From Saprolegnia diclina VS20 (taxonomy: Eukaryota; Oomycota; Saprolegniomycetes; Saprolegniales; Saprolegniaceae), in contig NW_008246179.1 of NCBI RefSeq assembly GCF_000281045.1, positions 1 to 39,541 on the forward strand: a stretch of DNA of 39,541 nucleotides, given 5' to 3'. Below the pieces are notes generated by a model. That model searched no databases and had not been told where the DNA came from. It was given only the letters and a program-made list of their open reading frames with translations. This document shows positions 15,001 through 23,062 of the stretch, piece after piece. Position 1 is the first letter of the stretch. Each line of letters opens with the position of its first letter. The position numbers were made by a program, and so were the translations under genes.

Positions 15001-16157
15001 CGCGATGACGCCCGTTGGACCCAGAATGCTCGGGCCCGAGAGCAGTCGGATCGCGCCGCCAGAGCTATTGCCGGCACCACCCGAGAGGTTGATACTGCCA
15101 CCGACTCCTTGAAGCGACGACCCGGCATTGGCGCTGACGTTGCCACCGGCGCCGGCGCCACCTAGCGCGACCTGGCCCGCACCGCTGCCGGCATTGATCG
15201 AGACTGACCCGCCGGCGCCTCGATCGGCACTCAATCCACTGCCAGCGTTGACCGAGACGTTGTGCCCCATCGTGTTGACCGTGATTGCGTCCCCGGCCGA
15301 CACTGCTACGTCGCTCGCCGCGTGCAACGCAACCTACCGATTGCACATGAGATCCAGCATCATGAATTGCAAATGCAACGTACGCGCTCGCCAACCGTAG
15401 CGTTGTAGGCATGTCCGTGGACCTCGAGGCCCGACGCGTTGGTCGTCGGGTCGGGATAGATCGTCACCACGCCCGTCACATAGTTTGTGACCTTGGTGAT
15501 CTTGATCGGGCACGGTGGCGAGGTCACGACACTGCCGCACGTCGCGTCGGACACCGCGTCCGTCGGCATGCAGGTGTTGGCCTTTGTGCACCACGCGCAC
15601 GCGCCGTCAGACGACGCGCACGCGCCGCATGTGGAATGCGCCGTGCAGTCAGGTTTGGTCGGGCACAGCGCCGGCGCCGAAAGCCACGAGTCGCAGTTGC
15701 CTGCCGTCGGACCGGCCGGACCACCGGGCTCACACAAGAGCGTTGCGAGACAAAACCCGCAGCCTTGTATGGCAGCACACGCGGCACATGACGCCATTCG
15801 CGTCCAGTACGGCTCGGTCACGTCTGGGCCCGTGTTGAAGGCGGCGCACGGGTCGGTCGCTGCCTCCGAGTACGCGCTGAGGGCACGCGCACGGGCTTCA
15901 CGAAGAACGCTCGAGCCGCCCGAGTCTGCTCCTTCGCTCGCGCTGCCACGGGCTGCGCTGCGTGGGTTGTCGCCGCCGATGGGGTACCCACCGACGGGGT
16001 GCACAAGACCACCTTGCGCTGCGACGCCGCCCACGCACGACGTCGCCCACCAAAGAACGATGCACCACCCGGTAAACCAGGGTAGCATCGCTCGCTTCTT
16101 GAAACGGGGCCCGGCCATCGCACCGATGGCCGCCTGGCGCCCGTTCTTCGTCGTCAT
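1..16157 (-). CDS. Giant secreted PSI / glycine-repeat / S74-chaperone protein (3' partial)
   Basis: Seven exons read 16157-15384, 15333-11754, 11699-11355, 11313-10726, 10674-10133, 10084-9733 and 9679-1; introns are 41-54 bp, GT-AG, all ending TAG, and every phase joins. At least 5,286 residues are present and the gene continues past the left edge. Residues 24-47 are a hydrophobic signal peptide ending in Val-Ala-Ala; Met14 or Met24 are possible alternative starts. Residues about 104-216 hold two cysteine-rich PSI-like modules. From residue 259 on the protein is almost wholly repeats of about 14-16 residues of the form (S/T)G-x-(I/L/V)-x-(I/L/V)-x-(S/T/A)-G, as in beta-solenoids. An ICA/S74 domain starts at Ser4724, after which repeats resume. 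I do not recognise a named full-length family. An extracellular, possibly trimeric self-processing fibre or wall/spore-coat protein is inference. The 9.7-kb last exon shows no intron-like AT-rich interruption. Confidence 0.85.
1377..1691 (-). other. ICA / peptidase S74 self-cleaving chaperone domain inside the giant protein
   Basis: The domain covers about residues 4724-4828 of the giant protein. It opens with Ser-Asp-Arg-Arg-Ile-Lys (Ser codon 1691-1689, Lys codon 1676-1674), the signature start of S74 domains, whose Ser and +5 Lys form the autocleavage dyad. Next come a helical stretch (DLLQRLQNIEVKQYRYS), then GVIAQQVAETFPEYV, the other hallmark block, and a C-terminal helix SIDLLAAMQAQYKRI. 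Spacing and sequence resemble the ICA domain of metazoan MYRF and of phage tailspikes, recalled from memory. In that family the domain trimerises, helps the preceding fibre fold, then cleaves just before the Ser. The segment just upstream (about 1692-1960) is less repetitive and may be a neck. Composition differs sharply from the repeats: Lys, Gln, Phe, Tyr and Met appear. Confidence 0.88.
1692..15333 (-). repeat. Long tract of 14-16-residue Gly/Ser/Val coding repeats
   Basis: The coding sequence repeats with a period of roughly 42-48 bp, each unit giving a Gly-Gly or Ser-Gly turn followed by alternating hydrophobic residues, such as SGSIQLSTANAG and TGAISIASGSA. By length I estimate around 300 units here, plus about 30 more at 1-1376. 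A longer-period pattern is visible: blocks with TANAG-type units recur near 10550, 11060, 11910 and 12640. The units are diverged rather than identical, so the array looks old and maintained by selection on protein structure. No tandem DNA identity suggesting recent expansion was seen by eye. Confidence 0.85.
15510..15848 (-). other. Two cysteine-rich PSI-like modules
   Basis: Residues 104-216 of the giant protein contain a first module with the spacing C-x2-C-x5-C-x2-C and a second with C-x2-C-x6-C-x2-C (CGACASSDGACAWC). This is the Cys pattern of plexin-semaphorin-integrin modules, which are small disulphide-bonded extracellular domains. They lie just after the signal peptide and before the first intron, supporting a secreted protein. 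Assignment to PSI rather than another small Cys-rich fold rests on the Cys spacing and the conserved Trp in the second module. Confidence 0.65.
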
Positions 16158-16444
16158 CCTTCCTTCTCTTCCTTCAGCCTACCACTCCATGAGTCATCGA
16201 CCACGTCGTTGCGCGCACGCACTGTCGATTGCTCGTCTACCAAAGTCCTCGTCAAGCTTTGTCCTTGCCTCCGACTACCAGCTGCGCTGATCTCCGGGTT
16301 GCCTGTACAATCTTGCTCTACGGTCGCCATGGCCGCACGCTCGTGGTCACACTGATCGGAAGCGCCGGATAACTGGCTTCCGCCCTTCTCATTGGCCAAA
16401 ACGGACCAATCCGCGCCCGCCGTATCTTCCCAGGTGAGATCCAT
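16154..16444 (-). other. Possible upstream ORF overlapping the giant gene's start
   Basis: A 96-codon reading frame ends in a TGA that overlaps the giant gene's ATG (ATGA). It could be an upstream ORF in the 5' leader or chance. Its product is polar and not recognised. If the leader starts inside this stretch the ORF is not translated as drawn. Confidence 0.25.
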
Positions 16445-18114
16445 GTTTCGAATTTTCGTACAATGAAGATGCTGAGCTAAACATGCACCTGATTATAATG
16501 ATAGTGGGAAGATCGTGGCATACATTGCTGCAAAAAAATGGAATTAAAATTCATGCGGGAAGGACGACGAAGACGCGGCCGAACGAGTGGCAGCCCGTGC
16601 TTGAAGTCGGCCCACAAATATGGAACGCTGCACCTTGCTTGGTCGTGCACGTTGTTTTACTATGCGGCGCCGCTTTGCAAGCCAAATAAGCTCTGAGAAT
16701 ACAATACGACGGCGAGCGGTCGTTCGAGGTGGGCCGCCCATGAGTTGTGTGGTGCCAGTGGCAAGCAAGCCAAGATAGCAAGAATACGAAAGGTTGGCAC
16801 AGTTATTACATGGTTGACAACGCAGTCGCAGGCTTTGGTGTTACGCGCGAAGTCATCTCCGTCGTGCCGTATATGCATCGATCGATCAAACCGTGCTTGC
16901 GTTGAAATCCAGCGAGGAAACCAACTCGAAGACTACGCGGACGGAGCACTGCGCCTGAATGCGTCGNNNNNNNNNNNNNNNNNNNNNNNNNNNNNNNNNN
17001 NNNNNNNNNNNNNNNNNNNNNNNNNNNNNNNNNNNNNNNNNNNNNNNNNNNNNNNNNNNNNNNNNNNNNNNNNNNNNNNNNNNNNNNNNNNNNNNNNNNN
17101 NNNNNNNNNNNNNNNNNNNNNNNNNNNNNNNNNNNNNNNNNNNNNNNNNNNNNNNNNNNNNNNNNNNNNNNNNNNNNNNNNNNNNNNNNNNNNNNNNNNN
17201 NNNNNNNNNNNNNNNNNNNNNNNNNNNNNNNNNNNNNNNNNNNNNNNNNNNNNNNNNNNNNNNNNNNNNNNNNNNNNNNNNNNNNNNNNNNNNNNNNNNN
17301 NNNNNNNNNNNNNNNNNNNNNNNNNNNNNNNNNNNNNNNNNNNNNNNNNNNNNNNNNNNNNNNNNNNNNNNNNNNNNNNNNNNNNNNNNNNNNNNNNNNN
17401 NNNNNNNNNNNNNNNNNNNNNNNNNNNNNNNNNNNNNNNNNNNNNNNNNNNNNNNNNNNNNNNNNNNNNNNNNNNNNNNNNNNNNNNNNNNNNNNNNNNN
17501 NNNNNNNNNNNNNNNNNNNNNNNNNNNNNNNNNNNNNNNNNNNNNNNNNNNNNNNNNNNNNNNNNNNNNNNNNNNNNNNNNNNNNNNNNNNNNNNNNNNN
17601 NNNNNNNNNNNNNNNNNNNNNNNNNNNNNNNNNNCAATCCCAGAGCTGCCGATGATGGCACTGAGAACGTCGCGTCATGGTGCTTTGGTGTGATCTCGAT
17701 ACACAGAGAACCTCTCTCGGCATTGAGCTCTAATCAAGAGGCATGCATACCTGGTCACACTCGACGAACCTGACAACGCCATACGTGGCTCCGAGTGCGT
17801 AGGACGGACAGCGGTGTACAAGCTACGGGTACCAATATCCTGGCTCGAGTCAACGCTGGCGTAGGCAGGCCGAGCGGTGCAGCGTCGTCCATGCGGTAAC
17901 CATGTTTGGTACCTTTGTTGTTGGTAGCAGAGCGCATACGCTAGCCAACAACGTCAACCCAACGTGTCCACGCCTTCGAGGCGTCGGTCAACCAACGTGC
18001 TCGTGTTTTGTGAATGGTGCGCAAGGGAAGTATGCTGCTCGCGCAAAAGTAGATTCGCTTAACTTATCATGGTTGGGTTTAAATAGGTCGGACCGCGCTC
18101 CAATCGCGCGGTGT
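16445..18114. other. Gene-free stretch holding an assembly gap
   Basis: Apart from the run of unknown bases I see no supported gene. It should contain the giant gene's promoter at its left end. Short open frames reading into the gap are artefacts of the unknown bases. A gene hidden in the gap cannot be excluded. Confidence 0.6.
16967..17634. other. Assembly gap (668 N)
   Basis: A continuous run of N. Its true size may differ from 668 bases. Confidence 0.99.
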
Positions 18115-18543
18115 TTAGGAGAGCTTGAGCGCGCTGGGCATGCGCAGCACCGTGTATTCGTCGAAGGTGGTCTTCTCAGTCTCCTCGGGGATCGTATCGA
18201 GTGCTATGCTGCTCGTCTTGTGGCGGCGGCGGTACTTGGCGCGGCGCACGTCGCGGGTCCAGTAGACGCGGTCGACCCACAGCAACGGCCAGAGGTACTC
18301 GGACCACGAGCTCGCGTCGCTCGATGCTTGAACGTTGTAGTATTTGGGCAGCTCGTCGTCAAAGTCATAGGTGTGCGGTCGCCAGAGCCACTGCGCAATG
18401 CGAAGGCCGACGTAGGCGACGAGGAGGGCGGCGCCGAGTAGGAGCGCGTGGTGCAGGCCGAGACCGTCGCGCGCCGGGCCTTCGTGGCGCGTGTGCCACG
18501 GCGCGCGGTTGAAGTAGTCCAAGAAGACCATGCTCGGATGCAT
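18115..18543 (-). CDS. Small single-pass membrane protein, unknown function
   Basis: A 142-residue single-exon frame with natural protein composition. Residues about 31-54 form one hydrophobic helix (ALLLGAALLVAYVGLRIAQW) ending in aromatic residues, followed by an acidic/aromatic stretch (YDFDDELPKYYNV), a Trp-rich segment, a basic cluster (RRAKYRRRHK) and an acidic region with Thr/Ser. There is no cleavable signal peptide, so a signal anchor is likely. Met5 is an alternative start. I do not recognise the family. A small ER or mitochondrial membrane protein is possible. It stands alone between the gap and a gene-poor stretch. Confidence 0.6.
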   Translation of the reverse strand: MHPSMVFLDYFNRAPWHTRHEGPARDGLGLHHALLLGAALLVAYVGLRIAQWLWRPHTYDFDDELPKYYNVQASSDASSWSEYLWPLLWVDRVYWTRDVRRAKYRRRHKTSSIALDTIPEETEKTTFDEYTVLRMPSALKLS

Positions 18544-20751
18544 CTGAGCTCAATGGGGCAAAGTCGGTTCTGGCAGGTTCTGGCCACTTGCGTCGGCAAG
18601 CTGCGATACAATTGCGCTCTGGGTTGCCTTCCATCAACAAATCCAGTTTGGGAGGTTGGGTGAAAAACACGCTTTTCACACATGTGAGTCACGAGCCTGT
18701 GTGTTGACGTGCCAATCGACCAAGATTGCATGCAATCACTCCTTACGTTGTAGTCCAGCAGCAGCGCAAAGAGGTTTGCATGCTCACTCGCACAGACCTC
18801 GTCGGCAGATTTGTCTCTCGTACGTCCATGGTACCGGTATTGGACTGGATGTGCACTCGAGGTGTACGTGTAGAAAGGTCCACGTATCTGGTCTGCAAAC
18901 TAGTGTGATGCCACTGCAACGTGCCAACTGCAACCTTCAAGCATACCTTCAAGAGTAGTATGCCGTCAACAACAAGCCGACGAACGCCCGACAAAAGAGG
19001 AAAGTAGCTTGGTGACGGAGCCTGCTCGACCAGGAAGCGCAGCTGCAAGGGCATCACCGCATCTGATCATTGACGTACACCGTGGCCTCGGCGCGGCACT
19101 TGAATGCTAGAGACAGCCTTCATGCAGAGAAATCTAGCTGGTATCGTCAGCAGCGACGACACTGGAGGTCCCCGAAGCGTAGAGAAAAGGGTCATGCGCA
19201 GAGACCACGGTTTTCCCACGTTTTACACATGTGTGTGTTGCTTACAGCCTTATTCGATTTCCGCAGGTTGGCAGAATGATGGTGATATTTTCAGATTCCG
19301 TGAGACACTTCGCTTCTTGATTTTATTTCATACAATAAACTTATGTCATTTAATTATGCGTTTTAAATTGTTGAGGCTATCAACATTCAGCGCCAACCGC
19401 ATGCGACAGGAACCGGACGACGCTGCCGACACGTTGGTGCCATATGCACCAATGAACATCGCGGATTCAGCTCAGTGTCACATGATTGGTGCAAATGATG
19501 AGATAGCGCGCATGGATTGGTCAGTAAATCTTTTTCGAACGCCGCGAACATCAGACGACGTTTCGACACGTGCCGCAATGCGTGATGGTCCGCACGCTCA
19601 TTGGCTGAAATTCATGTACTGCGCGCGCTGATTGGCTAGCGAGTGTGGCACGCGTCGGAATGCACTTGAAGCCAAACAAGTTGCGTGCACAGAAGCTTCC
19701 CATCATCAATCAATATCACTGCAATGGTCGCCGGTGGCTGGGCTCAGAACCACCCGACTTCCGCGACGCTCTAGGAAGGTCGCGATGCTTCATAGGAGCG
19801 GTGTGCTGGAGCGGTGGGTGGGAAGTGCACCCCGTTGCAATACCGCGGACCGCACAGTCGCAGATATTTCGCTGGCCACGTCGGTCCGCACTTCGAGCGT
19901 TACGAAACGAGGGTGGATTCGGTGCGGAATGCATGGGACGCACCAGTACTGGCGGACGCATCGGTAATATATGTACCAGGCTCACACCGTGTAGCAACAC
20001 CGTGTAGCAACACCGGTCAGGCCTCGCCTTTCGTCACATGCGAGTCGCCCTCTGTCGCCCTCGGCACGGGGCTCACTGGGTGAGCTCTGGCTAACCGTGG
20101 AAGTATTCGCCTCCATGTATACGAGAAACTTGGATAGCTGGAGAGAGATTGAAGCTGCATCTGAGTCGAAATGACCTTTTTGTCAGCTCCTTCGTATTAC
20201 AACTTGTAGCGCTGCTTCGGGCGTTTCTGAGTCGATGCAGCCTCCCAAGGTCGAGCACGTAAAAGTTGTGATCGTGAGCGAGCGGTAGAATGGCTCCTGA
20301 AATGCACCAACCATTCAACTAATGTTAAAGCCAAACAACGGCGACCGACCTCGCATAACGGCGGTGCGCAATATTGTGGTATGAGGAGTCGAGCGAAGAG
20401 TACAAACAACATATCGAGCATGTGCTGGGGAGGCATTGGTACACGCCACCATAGCCAAGAACACTGTCGAGTACTACAAGCTGGGAAGCTGCGCTCCCAA
20501 GCCGGTATATCTTTTCTACTCTCTGCTCGAATCTATGACTGAAGTATGCCCTTAGTCAAGTTCATCGTATGCAGCATAGTCAGTCTAGGTTCGTCTTCTG
20601 TCGTATTTCTTTCCAATGATCACTTTCAGTTTTGCCTTCACTCGACCACTCGGTCTTGTCCAAGGTTTTGCACGCTTCCTCATCGCGCAGTAGCAGTGTC
20701 CACTGGAGACGTCCCAGGGCCACTCGTTCCATCTCACTTGGTGTGTTCGCG
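18544..20751. other. Gene-poor stretch
   Basis: No open frame here has convincing protein character; the longest (19104-19631 plus, 175 codons) has no recognisable domain and crosses an AT-rich patch. The stretch holds an AT-rich segment around 19270-19380, a cluster of CCAAT boxes at 19449-19633, and a 13-bp tandem repeat with about 2.5 copies at 19984-20015. Confidence 0.55.
19449..19633. promoter_or_regulatory. Cluster of five CCAAT boxes
   Basis: CCAAT lies at 19449-19453 and its complement ATTGG at 19485, 19516, 19600 and 19629. Such clusters also sit upstream of the RBM26/27-like gene here. No supported gene follows within 1 kb, so this may be a promoter of an unseen, decayed or non-coding transcript, or chance. 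Confidence 0.25.
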
Positions 20752-20866
20752 TGCATACGAACCTGCCGCACTGGCTCGTCTTGCTGTCGTATTTGAACGC
20801 GTACCGTCGTATCCACGGCCACTACGGCGTGCCCATCGACTTCATCGTTTTGCCTGGCACCGCGGG
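20752..20866 (+). pseudogene. Inverted fragment of a helicase-associated (HA) repeat
   Basis: The plus strand reads LSYLNAYRRIHGHYGVPIDF, the characteristic start of a helicase-associated domain repeat (hydrophobic helix, Y-x-x-x-H-G, then VP-x-x-F). It is a diverged mirror copy of the unit read on the minus strand at 20887-21000, about 80-85% identical by eye. It lacks the rest of a gene on either side, so it is a duplicated fragment. Confidence 0.6.
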
Positions 20867-21000
20867 TGGGAGCTCTAACACTTCGGCCCGCGGTACCAGG
20901 CGAAACGACATAGTCAATGGGCACGCGGCAGTGGCTATGGATACGGCGATACGCGTTCAAATATGACATCAAGATGGACCAGTGCGGCAGGTTTGTGTGC
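20752..21000. repeat. Imperfect inverted repeat, 115-bp arms
   Basis: Arms 20752-20866 and 20887-21000 are reverse complements with roughly 19 mismatches, separated by 20 bp. Both encode the same HA-repeat unit, so the palindrome arose from a head-to-head duplication of part of that gene. Mismatches fall throughout, which makes the event old. Confidence 0.8.
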
Positions 21001-21484
21001 GGCTCCAAGATGTGGACGCGGCGGCAAATGTCATCATCGAGCACGTAAAGCTGCGATCGCAGCCACGGGATGATGGACACAAGCAAGACGCCCCGCGCGG
21101 CCCGCGGCCAAATTTTGGCGTTTCTTGGGACGACATGGACGTCCGTCATCTCTTCGAATCTGCCGATGCAGCGGCGGTACACTTCAAGCGCCTCGACTTG
21201 CGTCTCCCAGGGCACAAACGTGTTGGCTTCGTCACCTTGGCTGTTGCGCGTCGTGCAGCGCCATTATACTTCTTTACACGCCCAGTTGTGGCCGAGGCAG
21301 TCCAGGACGCAGACGTCATCATCGTCGAGGACCGAGCGTGATTTCCGCACACTCCAAAAACCTCGCCGAGGGGCTGTGAACCTTGCGACGCCGGTGTCAC
21401 CAAGTCCGACGGTACGTCGCAGTCGCCGTGCATCGCGCGGTACGCTGGCAGCGCTTCGACAGTCGACTTTAGCAGCCCTGCCAT
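20887..21484 (-). pseudogene. Decayed helicase-associated (HA) repeat gene
   Basis: Pieces of at least two or three HA-type repeats are readable on the minus strand in different frames: LKSTVEALPAYRAMHGDCDV near 21470-21410, LDCLGHNWACKEV near 21310-21265, VEALEVYRRCIGRFEEMTDV near 21190-21130, and LMSYLNAYRRIHSHCRVPID near 20970-20905. The repeat pattern, helix then (H/I)G-x-x-x-VP, a WP block, and an L-x-x-L-G-x-x-W end, is what I know from large HA-repeat proteins of oomycetes; their function is unclear. Frames shift between pieces (at least at about 21400 and 21215), and no single open frame spans them. Traces may extend upstream to about 21850. Introns could account for some but not all of the shifts. 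Confidence 0.55.
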
Positions 21485-23062
21485 CTTTCCATTGTGTTGG
21501 GTCTAGCTCCGCACCGAGGCGCAAGGACCATCGTTCGCTAGGCAAGCTCATTACGCTTCTAAATGCGTACGCGCTTATCCTGACGTCCACTTTGGTACCT
21601 CAAACGAGTATTTGCACACCGTCTTGTGGTCCTCGTTCAGCGTTCGAGATGCGCGTGGTCCGTACCACCGCAAAGCGGTAGCACAAAACTGGATGCCGGC
21701 AGCAAACAACGCGTTGTCGATGCGCGATGTACGCTGCGTTTGCGACGGAACAAGTACCTCGCGCACTTGGGCGCAATTCAAATTCCCGAGGAGGCGATGC
21801 TGGTGACCATAGACCGTGGCGCAGTCGAGGCGCGTCCTGCAATGTAGTTATCTGCATGTCAAATGGATAGGACGACTCATTTTACATTGAATTGGCACAT
21901 GCATCGGCTGAAGTGTCGAATGCCATTGCATCAGCGTCCTCCGCTCAAGAGGTCGGCGTTGCTGCCAGGCTCAGTCCACGCCAAGGCTGCCATCGGCGCC
22001 TTCGACCACCCAACATGCTCGCGTCATTGTTTCTGTTGCAGACCGCGACGACTGCATACGAGATCGGCTCGACGGTTGCAACGCGACTTGGCTGCGTCGA
22101 CGAGGTTGAAGCCAATCGCGCGTGCCCTCGCAGGCCTCGACTGTACCTACTACTATTCACATCCGCGGCTATATGCATGTGATATGTGATGCGCAGCAGC
22201 CTCCTTCAGTACCTTCAAGAACTTCGAGATGGCCAGGAACAGTCAAGAAGGGAGCTTCTTGGTAGGTTTCGCCGCCTATCATGGCTCATCACTGCCCACC
22301 GTTTGTCACTCGGCGTGTGGGGTTTTGCATGCGTCGCCTCAAGGGATTAGCCCTTGGCGATGACGTTTTCCCCACACACACACTAGACCAGCGAGAGCCG
22401 AGTCGCACACCCACAGCTAACCGGTTAGCTGAACCGTTTAGCTAGCCGGATCATCTAACCGATTTCGTCAATCGGTTAGCCAGCCCTGCTCTCACCACAG
22501 CCCACTCTCTCAGGGCTTGGTCGCACAACGTCGAGGCTACTGCAAGCTCATCGCTGCAGACCCAGACTTGTGCATCTAGACACGCACAGCCACGCTCAGC
22601 CACCAGTCTCGGCTGTCCCCGCTTTGCTAATATACACCGAGCCTGGTCAGCTCACTTCCTCTTTTGGTTTCCCGACCACAAGTGCTTTTCTCGTGTGTTC
22701 TCCCATCGCAACTGGAACCATCGGCATCTGAGGTCGAAGCTTGTCAAATGCGCGGGAACCAATCCCGTACGAGTAATTTGTGGAATTTCAGCCAATCAGG
22801 ATGGGTCTCTTCGCATTTCGACATTTGCCACACAAGCACCGAGGTGTCTGTCGCTTGCATCTCTTCCATGCACTGGACGCCCGACGCAGCAAGGCTCATG
22901 AAGCTGCCTTTCGTGCTCTCCATAGTAGAACTACATGCCATGCACGCTGTTATTGGCTCTACGAGGCGGGTTGGGCTGGTAGCACACATCATTTTAGTCA
23001 TTCTTCTTCTTGTCCATCTTCGTTTAGCTTCTAGTACGGCGACAGAGGATGCTGCAAAGCAG
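21485..23062. other. Gene-poor stretch with palindromes
   Basis: No supported gene. The plus frame 22664-23914 is mostly the antisense of the BBS9 3' exons. The stretch contains GGTTAGC-type palindromes at 22415-22479 and a CGCCTCAAG sequence at 22335-22343 that recalls the arm start of the foldback at 38085, which hints at scattered mobile-element debris. Confidence 0.5.
22415..22479. repeat. Pair of GGTTAG-core palindromes
   Basis: A perfect 16-bp palindrome AGCTAACCGGTTAGCT lies at 22415-22430. A hairpin with 10-bp arms (CTAACCGATT / AATCGGTTAG) and a 5-base loop lies at 22455-22479. The same GCTAACC core forms the hairpin at 39255-39270 and occurs in the arms of the 38085-38232 foldback. 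Confidence 0.7.

Noticed and set aside
298-15112. Many long plus-strand ORFs rich in Pro, Ala, Thr and Asp (for example 298-1251, 2785-3618, 4924-6156).
   Set aside because: They are the exact antisense of the Gly/Ser/Val repeats. The codon bias of the repeats leaves the opposite strand free of stops. The minus frame has signal peptide, PSI and S74 domains and spliced phases that agree.
1-16157. Bacterial or phage contamination as the source of the S74-bearing repeat gene.
   Set aside because: The gene has six short GT-AG introns of the same kind as the neighbouring BBS9 and V-ATPase genes, a eukaryotic-style signal peptide and PSI modules. An ancient transfer of the domain remains possible.
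16745-17773. Open frames through the gap.
   Set aside because: They are open only because unknown bases cannot give stops.
19104-19631. A 175-codon plus-strand ORF.
   Set aside because: No domain, composition shifts across an AT-rich patch, and no splice or promoter support. Most likely chance.
20580-21215. A 211-codon minus-strand ORF as an intact gene.
   Set aside because: Its first half is an HA repeat but its second half is the antisense of the mirror copy in the inverted repeat. It is part of a decayed gene, not a whole one.
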